A stretch of 64,000 nt of DNA. Source: Corinectria fuckeliana (Eukaryota; Ascomycota; Sordariomycetes; Hypocreales; Nectriaceae). Shown in pieces: positions 34,694 through 45,253 of this stretch. The translations under genes and the position numbers were made by a program. Position 1 is the stretch's first letter; every line of letters starts with the position of its first letter. The DNA is taken from contig WPDH01000123.1 of the NCBI GenBank assembly GCA_019137255.1, positions 186,001 through 250,000 on the forward strand. Direction: 5' to 3'. The notes beneath the pieces are model-generated. The model saw nothing but the letters and a program-made list of their open reading frames with translations, ran no database searches and was not told the origin of the DNA.

Positions 34694-35405
34694 TCACATC
34701 ACCGAGCACGCGCCCTCGTCCTGGTTTCCTAATCTCGCGGCTGGCGTCATCGCCGTCTTGCAAAGGTCCTCAAACGCCAGCTTCAACAGCTCTCCGGTCA
34801 CTGCAGAGCACTCGATGTAACGGTCCACCCTCATGGCCTGCGATACCTGGTACGCCTCCTGCGGGTAGATGATACCGTTGGGATCCTTCTCCGATCTCAG
34901 GTCGCGCTTCAACCCCAGCACAATGACGGGCAGGGCGTCGATCCGCTTGAACGACATCTTGACCTCGTTGAGCCACTGGCCGCCACAATCGCACTTCATC
35001 AGCATACAATCTCGCATGAAACAAACATGGAGGAGGAAGAATTGAGGCACAAACTGACATGTCTTTGCATGTTGATGAGACTAAGCCGCTGGCTGATGTC
35101 GTAGCAGAAGACGACGGCATCGGGGTCCAGGAGCTGCCAGTTGTCCGGGCTTGACGTATCGAAGAACTCGAAGCGGAGCTGCCTGACACCCACTTTGATG
35201 TTGAAGATGAAGGGCTGGTCAATGTCGCGGAGCATGGGAATCGGGTTGGTCCTTTCACCGGCACTCAATCGGCTGACGCATCGGCAGAGCCCAGTGTTAG
35301 ATTCATAGGGCACAAGATGAACGGCTATACACACGAGAGAAACGTTGATTTGCCACACTTTTCATCGCCTACGAGAAGGATCCTGATCACTTCGGGGTCG
35401 TCCAT
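34694..35405 (-). CDS. Atypical Rho-family small GTPase
   Basis: The three exons are 35405-35335, 35272-35059 and 34975-34694 (introns of 62 and 83 bp), giving 188 residues. The P-loop is intact (G13-DEKC-G18-K19-S20). The switch I position that carries an invariant Thr in Rho reads IPML (Met37). Switch II reads DTSSPDNW (62-69) instead of DTAGQE, so the catalytic Gln is absent. G4 reads LKRD (117-120) instead of (N/T)KxD. G5 ECSAVTGE and the Rho-like WLNEV and DLR blocks are present. The C-terminus is the CaaX box CSVM, predicting prenylation and membrane attachment. The family is Rho-like; by analogy with Rnd proteins it is probably GTPase-deficient, or weak in nucleotide binding. The first exon is short (71 bp) but rebuilds the P-loop exactly. 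Confidence 0.85.
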
Positions 35406-35657
35406 AATGTTCAGTTGTTGGCTTTTTATTTCTTGTCGTAAACTTTTGTACGTAGGTCATATGAAGGAATGGTGGTGAACCGGGGGAAATGGCGCAGCGC
35501 CAGAGTCGCCAAGCGATGGGTGTGGCGCAGCTCAGTTACCCGCCACAAACCACAGCCACAGCCACAGCCACACTGTTAGATGCGGCGGGAAGCCTTTTTT
35601 CCACAACTCGAACTCTGATGGGTCGCATATAAGAAAGAGAACCCACACCAAACTCAC
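35406..35657. promoter_or_regulatory. Short bidirectional promoter with CCACAG repeat
   Basis: Only about 250 bp (440 bp to the second PUS3 start) separate the divergent Rho-like and PUS3 genes. The stretch contains a (CCACAG)n tract at about 35550-35573. Both genes' promoters must lie here. Confidence 0.55.
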
Positions 35658-37553
35658 ATGCGACCGTTTGGCCATCATCTTGGGCGCCGACCTCTCCTCG
35701 GAGCCATTGTCGCCGGAGCCCAAGTGTGCAGCCCACCTGCGCCTTTTGCTTGCCACAGAGCCTCAAGCTCGTCATCGTCGTCGTCCTCATCAAGTGGTGA
35801 ATCCCCAGAGTCTCGTGCGCAGCGCAAAGCTGCCCGGTACCGCACCATGTCGGGCAACACAAACTACATGTCCTGGACCAAGAACGGCCTCATCGAGCGC
35901 GTCAAAGAGCTCGAGGCCGAGCTGAGGTCCCGGCCGGCCCCGTCTGCCCCGAAGCCGGAGCCGGAGCCGGAGGCGCAGCAACAGCAACCCTCGGGGAGTG
36001 ATGCCGCAGTCCCAGTCCCCAAGGCCTCCAAGCCAGGGGTCAACACCAAGCCCAAGGTCAAGCGCAAGGCCGACCCCTCCAAGTACTCGACGCGGTACGT
36101 TGCGCTGAAGCTCGCGTACCTGGGCAAGAACTACGGCGGCTTCGAGTTCCAGGCCATGGCCACGCAGACGTCCATCGAGGAGGAGCTGTGGAACGCCCTG
36201 ACCAAGGCGTGCCTCATCTTCCCCAAGGACGAGCGGGTTGTCGACTTCGACTGCTGCGAGTACTCCAAGTGTGGCCGCACCGACCGTGGCGTCAGCGCCT
36301 TTGGCCAGGTCATCGGTCTCCGCGTCCGCAGCAACCGGCCGCAGCCCAAGCGGCGACCGCAGCAAGGGGCTGAGGGTGCGGAAGGCATGGTGGTAGACGG
36401 GCAGCCTGTGGAGAAGCCGGCGGCGGCGGACGGAGAGGAGGAAGAGGAGGAGACGCCCTTTGACCCCATCGCGGATGAGATCCAGTACCCGCGGCTGCTG
36501 AACCGGATCCTGCCTCCCGACATCCGCGTCCTCGCCTGGTGTCCCACAACGCCACCCGGCTTCTCCGCGCGCTTCTCCTGTCGCGAGAGGCAGTACAGGT
36601 ACTTCTTCACGCAGCCGGCCTTCTCGCCCGATCCCAAGGCGGGAGACAACTCCGGGTGGCTCGACATCGACGCCATGCGCGACGCCGCGAAGCGCTACGA
36701 GGGCTTGCACGACTTCCGCAACATGTGCAAGATCGACCCCGGCAAGCAAATAACCAACTTCCACCGCACCATCTACGAGGCCGACATCGACGAGGTCAAG
36801 GACGTGGCGTCTGCGCTGCCCTACCTGGCCAACCCCGGCTTCGTGCCTGCGGACGGGCTGGACGGGTCGACGGCGCACCCCAGGGTATACTCGTTCAACG
36901 TGCGAGGCTCGGCGTTCCTGTGGCACCAGATCAGGCACATGGTTGCGGTGCTCTTCCTCGTCGGCCAGCGCCTCGAGAAGCCGGAGGTCGTTTCGCAGCT
37001 GCTCGACACGGTCACCAACCCGAGCAAGCCCAACTACACCATGGCCGACGACGTGCCCCTCGTGCTGTGGGACTGCATCTTCCCTGAGGACCTCGACACG
37101 CTTTCCACCAAGAACAAGGACTCCCTCGACTGGGTGTACCTAGCCGACGACCCGGCGCTCGGCCAATTTGGCCAGTTCGGCATCATCGCCGGCCTGTGGG
37201 CGCACTGGCGCGAGAACAAGATGAACGAGCTGCTGTCGAACCAGCTCCTGCAGCTCGTCTCGCAGCAAGGCAACTCCGATCCTTCGCGGCGACTCGACCG
37301 ACCCGAGATGGCTGCGGTGCACAACAAACAGTCGAGCAGCAAGCAGGCCAACAGTGCCCTCGTCTATGAAGGCGGCAACAGCTCGCGCCTGAGTGGGCGC
37401 TACATCCCCCTGATGAAGAAAGAGCGGCTGGAGGCACCCGAGGAGCAAAACGAGAGGTACGCGAAGCGCAAAGGGTACGCGGACGCGGAAGAGATGAGGC
37501 AGAAAAGGGGGTTCGGCAGGCGAAAGGCGGATCAGTCCATGGCAGACAACTAG
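35658..37553 (+). CDS. DEG1: tRNA pseudouridine(38/39) synthase Pus3/Deg1
   Basis: This is a single exon of 631 residues from the first Met; the Met at residue 64 (35847, MSGNTNYMSW) is an equally good start. TruA-family motifs are clear: YVALKLAYLGKNYGGFEFQ, then CGRTDRGVSAFGQ with the catalytic Asp209 (Asp146 from the second Met), YPRLLNRILPPDIRVLAW, FSARFSCRERQYRYFF and SAFLWHQIRHMVAVLF. The order and the C-terminal extension fit Pus3/Deg1, which modifies U38 and U39 of the anticodon arm. An acidic insertion (EEEEEE, about 258-263) lies between the catalytic and RNA-binding blocks. The first 63 residues lack acidic residues except near their end and are rich in Arg, Ala and Ser, so they could act as a mitochondrial presequence. 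It is convergent with GPI15. Confidence 0.93.
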   Translation: MRPFGHHLGRRPLLGAIVAGAQVCSPPAPFACHRASSSSSSSSSSSGESPESRAQRKAARYRTMSGNTNYMSWTKNGLIERVKELEAELRSRPAPSAPKPEPEPEAQQQQPSGSDAAVPVPKASKPGVNTKPKVKRKADPSKYSTRYVALKLAYLGKNYGGFEFQAMATQTSIEEELWNALTKACLIFPKDERVVDFDCCEYSKCGRTDRGVSAFGQVIGLRVRSNRPQPKRRPQQGAEGAEGMVVDGQPVEKPAAADGEEEEEETPFDPIADEIQYPRLLNRILPPDIRVLAWCPTTPPGFSARFSCRERQYRYFFTQPAFSPDPKAGDNSGWLDIDAMRDAAKRYEGLHDFRNMCKIDPGKQITNFHRTIYEADIDEVKDVASALPYLANPGFVPADGLDGSTAHPRVYSFNVRGSAFLWHQIRHMVAVLFLVGQRLEKPEVVSQLLDTVTNPSKPNYTMADDVPLVLWDCIFPEDLDTLSTKNKDSLDWVYLADDPALGQFGQFGIIAGLWAHWRENKMNELLSNQLLQLVSQQGNSDPSRRLDRPEMAAVHNKQSSSKQANSALVYEGGNSSRLSGRYIPLMKKERLEAPEEQNERYAKRKGYADAEEMRQKRGFGRRKADQSMADN

Positions 37554-37672
37554 ACATTAGATATCCGGCCTACGCGTGCGTAGGTACATGAAAAGCGACA
37601 AAGCCCTGCGGCACATATAGATACAGACAGGCGCATTAAAAAAGACAATCCCTTCTCGGATGGTACAAGGCC

Positions 37673-38305
37673 CTATGACACCAGTCCCTTTTCTTCTGCC
37701 CTGCTCTCATACAAGCAGTCTCTCGCGCCCCTCCATACCTCCTCGACAATCTTTAGTCGCGGCAACAAGCCGGGGAACACGACAACGACGTCTTCCTCGC
37801 CGTCGATCACGACGACGAGATAGTACCGGACTTCAAACCCCCGAAACGCCTCGTTGACCAGGATGTCGCGAATCTTCTCGGTGGGGATGAACCTGGTAGC
37901 CGTGTTGGCGAGATAACTCGCCGCCGTCTCGCTGGTCTGCACACCAAGGCCCCTCATGACCAGCAAGCTCTCGCAGGCATACCCACGGCGGCCGAGCAGC
38001 CACAGCAGGGCGGCGGCGGCGGGGACGAGGACGGGCACGGGGACGCGCTCGGCGAGGGACGCGACGGCGCGGCCGGCGGGGGAGCGCAGATAGGCCGGGG
38101 CGCGGAGGATCGGAGTGCGGTCCGCGAGCGGCGAGAGGGCGTAGCGGGCGTGCAGGAGGAGGAGGGCGGCGAGGGAGAGGAGGAGGCGGGCGACGAACAG
38201 GAGGGTGTGGAGGGCGGTTGGGAGCGGGCGAAGGGTTGTGACGGTGAATTCGGCGGTTGTGGGCGAGGGACGACGGATTTGTAGGCGGGGGGGTGTTGAG
38301 AGCAT
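37673..38305 (-). CDS. GPI15: GPI-GlcNAc transferase subunit Gpi15 (PIG-H)
   Basis: This is a single exon of 210 residues. Two hydrophobic segments at about 30-52 (LLFVARLLLSLAALLLLHAR) and 88-105 (VPVLVPAAAALLWLLG) form the membrane hairpin. The cytosolic PIG-H domain follows: ESLLVMRGLGVQTSET, FIPTEKIRDILVNEAF, then YYLVVVIDGEEDVVVVFPGL and LPRLKIVEEVWRGAR, in the order seen in PIG-H. The subunit belongs to the ER enzyme that transfers GlcNAc to phosphatidylinositol, the first step of GPI anchor synthesis. Its stop is about 120 bp from the PUS3 stop on the opposite strand. Identification is good. Confidence 0.88.
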   Translation of the reverse strand: MLSTPPRLQIRRPSPTTAEFTVTTLRPLPTALHTLLFVARLLLSLAALLLLHARYALSPLADRTPILRAPAYLRSPAGRAVASLAERVPVPVLVPAAAALLWLLGRRGYACESLLVMRGLGVQTSETAASYLANTATRFIPTEKIRDILVNEAFRGFEVRYYLVVVIDGEEDVVVVFPGLLPRLKIVEEVWRGARDCLYESRAEEKGLVS

Positions 38306-38530
38306 GGCGGCGGGTGGTGGTTTGTTTGTGTCGTTGGTGGGAATACGAAGCAGAGAAGAGAGAGGTTCGGTTCGATCAAGAGATGGCCATCATGCTGGAG
38401 GAGCTGGAGGAGTTGACGGCCAAGGTCAGGCGGCAATTCGTTCAATGGGTGAATTAGATGGAAGTATTTATTTCGGCGAATTAGGTTTCGACGGGGTGTT
38501 CATTCAAGTATTAGGGCGCTGTTCCAGCCA

Positions 38531-38554
38531 GCGAGAGAGAGAGAGAGAGAGAGT
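38531..38554. repeat. (GA)n microsatellite
   Basis: This is a run of about 11 GA dinucleotides in the GPI15 upstream region. Confidence 0.9.
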
Positions 38555-38569
38555 CAAGGCATAAACCGG

Positions 38570-38605
38570 TTGGTTGTGGCTGTGGTTGTGGTTGTGGTTG
38601 TGGTG
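38570..38605. repeat. (TGTGGT/C)n hexanucleotide repeat
   Basis: About five copies of the hexamer GGTTGT/GGCTGT occur in tandem, upstream of GPI15. On the opposite strand this reads (CCACAA/G)n, matching the tract upstream of PUS3. Confidence 0.85.
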
Positions 38606-40188
38606 TTGAAGGAGGTGGGTTCAGTGCAAGCCAGTGGGAGGAGCGGAACGTCACAGCTCCAAGCTCTAGCACCCCACCCACTGACCATCCGAGGTTTTAC
38701 CTCCCCAGCTTACCCTTATAGTCCGAAACCCCAGCGACTTTTCTCGACTGTAATGGTCCAACGGCGAAGACGTTCACAATGCCCAGCCGTCCATCCCAAT
38801 CCATTAAGCTCCCCTTCGCCGCGCCCCGCCCGAACGCCGCGGTGGCCGCCCACTCGCACGGGCAACCTGCGATGCTGGTAACAATCATTGCGGCCCTCAG
38901 CACTGGAGACGACCCTTGAGGGAGGTTTCACTCTGCAGAGACTTCTCCCCCGTCGCGTGGCGGGCGGGATCACGTTCTGGCGAGGGGCTTGGGGTGGTAC
39001 GGCTGTGATAGAGTAGTTCAACGCCTTTCTTTTTTGCTTTTTTTAAAGATTGATGTGGTTGGTATGCGGCTTGTGAAAATTCATCTTTGGGTAGATTGAT
39101 GATTGTGTTTTTAAGAGATCTAGTTTCACTGACTCTTTTTTACCTTGGTGATGCTGTGCTCGGCAGCTTGAACCCAGCGGTATTGTTCCGTGTGGAGCTG
39201 AAGCTATCGTGACGCACATGCGGAGTACGCTGGTCGTGTGATGTGGATGCATTCGTTACCTACCTCCAGTCTATTTATGGTACAACGACCACTGATTGGC
39301 ATTTGCAGTCACTAGAGATTGATAAAGGAGTAAGGATGGATGCATGAAGCACGCAGTTGAATTAATAGTCGTAACGTCGTTGGAAATTTAAACCCTCCCT
39401 CCCATCTCTTTCTCTTTAACATGTCAGTACCAACATCCACCCTCCCGAGAATCACAGACCCTCCCCCCTATATCATCCAAGCATCCCATCCATCCTTTGT
39501 TTCGTCGCGTTCTTTCCTCTCTCGCAGTCCCTCAAAAACTCAAACAAGTGCCGTGAGGCAGCATTGTATAAAGCACCCAGCCGTGATTCTTCGACCTGTG
39601 CTCTTGATTTTTGCCATCCAGCATCACCCCGGCTTTCCTTCGTGGTGGCGGCCTATATTTCCTCAGGTTCACTACCCATTCCACCCACCGTAGATTCAAA
39701 CAAGGAAGCAATAAAAACCCGCGGACAACCTCTCATCCAAAAACTCAACGGCAATTGTTGTGCCTATGTTATTCTGTGTCCATGAAACATAATCTGTGTA
39801 TAAGAGTCAAGAATCCAGGGCGTAGAAAAGAAAGAAAGAACTAAAAAATCGGTCATCTCTGTTAGATGACCGTAACCCCATGGCATGTGGAGTTGAGAAG
39901 TTAAATAAACAAAAAGCACGCAAAATTGCAATCAAATGCTCCCGGTCACTGAAAAAGACCCACGCTGCTTTGCCCCTTTCAGCCACCAAGAAATATCCAA
40001 GAGTGGCAGCGCGGGTAACAGAGTATCGTCGTGAGACGAACTCGACTGGGTCAAAATGGTATCGAGATATTTCGAATCGACAACGCCAATCGCCATGCAC
40101 GGAATCGAAGAGTACAACAGTCTAGAGAGGGGACTAGGAAGAGAGAAGGTGCCGTACCAGTCAGCAGCCGCCATAGAACACCAAGTTC

Positions 40189-43100
40189 TTAGATCATCTC
40201 GCTTCGGTGCAGCCCTGTGGACATGTGCTTGTTCCTGGTCTCGCCAGGTGATCGCATGAGTTCGGGATCGTACATCATGGGAGGTGGAGGTGGCGACTTG
40301 AGCTGCCGGGGCATGGGCACGCTCTCGTAGGGCGCCTCGAACGGCGCAGACTTCATCCGTCCAGCATCCTTACGGCTGCGGCTAGCTGATCGTAGGCGCT
40401 GCGTCGCGTTGGAGATGCGGCCCGAGATGCTGCCGCTGTCGCCAATGCTACGACCCCGGTTGTGTCCCATGAAGTTGGTAATTGTTGGGGGACTGCTGGC
40501 AGGCGGTGGCCCGTCGTTGCCTGACAACTCATCATCATCCATGACGATCTCAATCAGGCCAGATCCCATCGCACCCAGTTCCTGGGCTCGTTGTTTGAAC
40601 GGGAGGGGAGCGGGAGGTGGAGGTGGAGGTGTGGCCAGATGTTGAAGCTGCTTCAGCATCGAGGGCGCCGGAGGCGGAGGCGGCGGCGGAGGAATCTGCT
40701 CTTCGTGAGATCGACGCCGCTCACTCGTCTCGAGGTCCTCGGTGCGACGAGGGCGGTTGTTGACCTTGCCTCCCCAGCGCGCCGGACCGGGCTCGTCGGG
40801 TATGGGTGCAGACATGCTGCGGGGGATGAAAGGTCTCGTGGGCGGCTGGTATACCGTCGACGGGAGCAGGGTCAGAAGATCGTGCTTTTCCTCTGCGGCG
40901 GAGGCTTCAGACACTTCAGGAGAGACCTGGGGAGACTGCTTTCGGGGAGATTGTCTTGGGGGGGACTGCCTCTGGGCATAGTTGGCTGGGATCGGAGGGA
41001 CCTCGGGCAGCAGCATCTTGCCTTGATCGCTGATATGATCCGGCTCGAGGATCAATCTCATTGCCTTGGGCGTCGCAGGCAGCCCGATAAATGGACCGTT
41101 GCGAGCATACATGCTCTTCGGAAGCTCCTGTGGAGGCTCGGTCGCAGAGCGGCGTGGCAGGTCTTCAGAGAGAGGCTTCGGATCGTCCGCCTCGATGCCT
41201 ACTCGGAAGGGGGCCGGGGAAAACTGATTGGGGTGAGGAATAGGAGGAGCTTGAGGCCGCTTGGCCAGCGACTTGCGGCGCTCTTCAAGCTCCCGCGCAG
41301 CTATGTCCTTTTTGCGTTGTCGTTCGTCCTTCATCTGCCTAAGATCGCCGGCGTGCTCGGTGGATGAAGCCCGTCCGTGAGCAACAAGAGGCCCAAGAAT
41401 GTCGGCAACCTCTGCAGCGGCTCTTTGGCGGCTGTCCGAACGGTCTGTCCTAGTCTGAGGTGAGTTGAGACCACGGCTGGCGCTTCGGCTGTGCTTTGCA
41501 CGGAACAGCTCCTGAGCCTCCAGGGCGGCCTTGAAATCATCCTCATCCTCGGAGCCCTCGTAATGGCGCTGGATGGCCGACATTGGCACTGGGGAGGAAG
41601 GCGATAACTGGGCAGAAGCAGACCTGCTCTGACTCCTGCCGCGGACGTCCAGCGCCGGGGGATGATGCCGGCCCTCGGGACTACGGCGCCGGCTGCCGCG
41701 GCTCGAGGTACGGCTGCTGGGCCTCTTGGGGCCGCTGGCCTTCCTAACAGCAGTCATGGGATCCACCATTTCGGTGCGCTTCGGGGTGGCCAGGTTGATC
41801 AGATCCTCCGGGGACATGGGAATTGGCGATGTAGGGGATCTCTTGGCCGGGGGCCAGGCAACGCTACGCTCCCCGGAGGCGTCGCGCGGCTGGACGTGCC
41901 TCTCGCGGCTGCCGTGGCGGCCACGGGACCTCTCTCGGCTGGCATGTCGGCTGCGTGCCTTCTTCGTCTGCGAAGCAGCTTCCAAGCTGTGGATGTAATC
42001 ATCGCGTTTTCTGGTGGCTTGCTGTCGCAGACTACGTCCAGCACTCGAGGCAGACGTGACAGAGCTGGCCACGGACCCAGGGCCGCGCCGACGAGACGGC
42101 CAGTGGAACCGGTTGGACGAGGCAACAGACCCTGGCTCGGGCGAGGTGACGTCCTTGTTCTGCGAGATGGGATCCCAGGATTGCAATTGAAGGTTTACAC
42201 CAAGAGGGATCCGGTCACGAGAGCCATTGCGGACGTTCGATCGGGCCTGCTGCATCTTCATCATGACAGACTTGTCAGGCGACGGCGGCTGTTCACCAGC
42301 TTGGCCTTGCGTTAGCTTCTGGTAACCGTCTCGCATCATCATCGGGCTTGCAGTAGCGGCGCGGTGCAGGCCCATCCCGGCAGACATGTTGTCTTGGGTC
42401 GAATTTGTTCGGGAATGACCTGCTCGCTTCTCTCTGCCAGACGGAGGGTTCGAAAGCTTGACGGGCTTGAGTTGTTCGCGGTTGAGGTCAGTAGGCATCT
42501 CACCGATGGAGGGAAGACGTCCTCGTCCGAAACTTGGACCGGGTCCTCGAGCAGACGTTGGCGTGTTGAACCTGCTGTTACCTGAAGGCCTCAGGAACGC
42601 AGTGGTGGCCTCCTGGGTCCCTCCGGGAGACAAAGCAGTATCAGCAGCAATAGGAGTTGCACCCGCGGCAATGGGAGTCTGGCCGCCGTCACCCTGCGAG
42701 AAGAACTTGGCCTTCTGCGCCGGGTCGCCAAATGAAGTGATGAGCTTCAAGGCAGACGTCTTTGCTATGCTACGCTGGGGTCCTCGCTGGATACCCGGGG
42801 GCGACATAGGGGGGCTTAGCACCTCGGGGATGCTCGGAGCCGGATTCATGCTTTGGAAAGTGAGCTGCGCGGCAGACGGAGAAGTCCATGGCTCGGTGGA
42901 CTCTTGGTCGGTGCATGCGAAACAACGGATCGCCAGCTGCTGCTGGCCATGCTGAACAGCCCATTCTCCCCATTTCCTGATGATGGCAGCCTGACGCTCC
43001 CACACACTGGGATAAATCACGCAAGTCAGGATCAGGGCCTCCATGTATCGCTTGTGTGAGATGTAAATCTCAATGGCGTCAGCATGATCACCCATACCGA

Positions 43101-45253
43101 GCATGATGGTGACTGCGGCGTGGATGTCACCACTCTCGAGCAGACGCTGGACGTACGCACGACCGACCTTGTGCTGTGATGCCTGACCGCCCATGCCACT
43201 CAAGGCGAGCAACATCCAGTCTGAGGAGGTCATGTTTTCGGAGCTGGCAGCCATCACGTCGGGATCGATATCGCCAAGCCACTTGGCCAGCAAGATGCGG
43301 CTTGGAGATCCTGCAACATGTCGGCTCATCTCGTCCCGAATGAGATCCTCGACCTCCTTGTTCCATCCAAAGATGGTTACGAGCATCTGTCGACGCAAAT
43401 CATCGTTGGTGAGGCGGGAGTAGTTGGACGCCATAGGATGCTTATAGGGGATGTCGCTCAGGCGGGTGCGGGTGAACTTGAAGAGGTCGTGAACCTTGTT
43501 GTCATCTGGGCTACGAGGGACTTCGTGCCGTAGGCGGGAAGGCTTGTTTCGGGACCGTGTTGAGGACATGGACGCCGCGCTCGTCGTCCCCAGAGAGTAT
43601 CCCAAGGAGTAGGTGTCGACTTCGTTCTTGCCAATCGTCGACGACCTGAGCGAGGATCCGTTGGAGATGTACGTGTTCTCGGTCAATCCCTTCGATATCA
43701 ACGAGGCAGGATAACGACCGGGCGTCTTGGACCCCCCTGATGATTTGGTGATGGATGATAGGTTACTTCGGCTCGACACGGGGCTGGCCGACTCGTAAAG
43801 CCTTTCTTGAGGAAGGTCCTGGACTTGATGGCGGGCAAGGCGGGCAAATGGCGATAGGTGGTCATCATCGCTTTCGGAAATGTTCATGTCCAGGGGGATA
43901 GAGCTGGTTTCCGACTCGGAAGTGTTGATAGTCGTGGCCGAGTGTACTGATTGATCGGCAATCTCCTCCGACACGGGAGGCGACGGCGGTAGCAAGTTGG
44001 CCGGGTGCTGGACATTGGCCACCATGATAGCAGGGGAGTTGAGATCAAACTGCTGCACCGTGTTACTGGGCCCCAGGGTGAACAGGGAGGCGCCTGGGCC
44101 GTACACGGCGAGGCCTCTGACATGTTCGAGAGTGGGGATGGAATCATAAGTGACGTGCTTGGTTCGGACATCCCATGATTGTGTTTGGCTGTGGTGGATG
44201 TTAGCGAGTGATGCATCATGCAGTTAAGCGCGCGCGTATGGTAAGTGGGCGGCCTAGGTGGCAAGTTTTGCACGTACGAGTCGGAGTACTGGATAATGCG
44301 ACCGTTTTTCGACCAGCCCATCCAGTTAGGACCGTTCATGTTATTCTCTGTCCGTCGTAAAACGCGGACAATCTTGGCGGGGTCTTCAGCGTTGTATGCC
44401 TTGGACACACTCCAAACCCGAAGGTCGCCGTCGTACGTTTGCACGGCCAGCATATCGGATTTTTGCCGAGATGAAGAAGCGTGCCAGGCCAGCGTGACGA
44501 TTGGCGAAGGCCCCCTCGAGGTTGTCAGATTGTGCAAAATGGTGAAGCGAGGCTGCAGAGTGGCGACGAGAAGGGAGCCATTCTGGTATCTGATGATTTG
44601 ATGAGAACACGCGGCTTGGAGTGTAGATGGAGTGAAACCTACCCAATAGCAAAGGTACGGCAATCGGCTGACGGGGCCAAGGCCGTGATAGCAATCTGAT
44701 CTAATGTTCGTGACGAGATGTGCTCAGAAGTCGTAGGTTCGAATAGAATGACGCTTCCTTGCGTATTGCCTGCATGCTGTTAGCTGCCTAATTGGCCAAC
44801 AGGCCTTGGATTCCGGGGGCGCGTACCAAATGCAACATTTCCGTTTCGCATCCAAGCCGCACAAGTGAGGTGCTCGTAAGAAGCAAATCGAGCGACTTCG
44901 TCTCCCGTCATCAAATCCCACACAATAGCCGTCTGGCCCAAGTCGTAGCTCACAACAAACCGACCTCCTCCAATCTCACTGTGGTTGTCCACGGCTAACA
45001 ATTGGACCTCGTCGGCGTGACTGGAAAACCTCCGCTCGATCGTCAGGGTGTCGTGATGGCTGCAGACAATGGAGGATCCCTGGGCATAGAGGAACATGGA
45101 CGCCGTCGCTGCGCAGGGGTCGAACAGCTTGAGGTTCTTCGCGGAGGGCATGGTGCTGAACTCTTGAGCGGCGGCGGCCCTTGCCCTTGATGACCTCCCG
45201 GAGCTCATTGAGACGGCGGTGCGGTTCCGCGACTGGGCGGACATGGCGGACAT
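40189..45253 (-). CDS. WD40-repeat protein with helical solenoid and proline-rich tail (1621 aa)
   Basis: The four exons are 45253-44827, 44769-44643, 44589-44278 and 44188-40189 (introns of 57, 53 and 89 bp), and all phases agree. Residues about 30-370 read as a beta-propeller with recognisable WD-type repeats (VVSYDLGQTAIVWDLMTGDE, LAVQTYDGDLRVWSV, TQSWDVRT). Residues about 518-715 form a helical region (RAYVQRLLESGDIHAAVTIM, then DAIEIYISHKRYMEALIL) like the alpha-solenoids that follow propellers in coat and scaffold proteins. The remaining 900 residues are disordered, Ser/Arg/Pro-rich, with polyproline runs near 1450-1480. The order propeller-solenoid-disorder suits a large scaffold. I know no named orthologue; in fungal annotations such proteins are usually left as WD40 proteins. 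Confidence 0.85.

Larger units (their letters stand above)
38306..40188. other. Intergenic region (1.9 kb)
   Basis: This region lies between the GPI15 start and the 3' end of the WD40 gene, with no gene supported. It has a (GA)n tract at 38531-38554, a (TGTGGT)n tract at 38570-38605, and an AT-richer stretch at 39000-39400. Short frames such as 39421-39693 and 39880-40125 lack motifs. Confidence 0.5.

Noticed and set aside
35525..35545. GCAGCTCAGTTACCCG resembling a tRNA D-arm
   Set aside because: No anticodon or T-arm follows at the required spacing. It lies in the Rho/PUS3 promoter.
35790..36938. 382-codon minus-strand open frame
   Set aside because: It is antisense to Pus3/Deg1, which has clear catalytic motifs. 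The shadow arises from GC-rich third positions.
40591..41367. 258-codon plus-strand open frame
   Set aside because: It is antisense to the disordered tail of the WD40 protein; low-complexity DNA creates long shadow frames.
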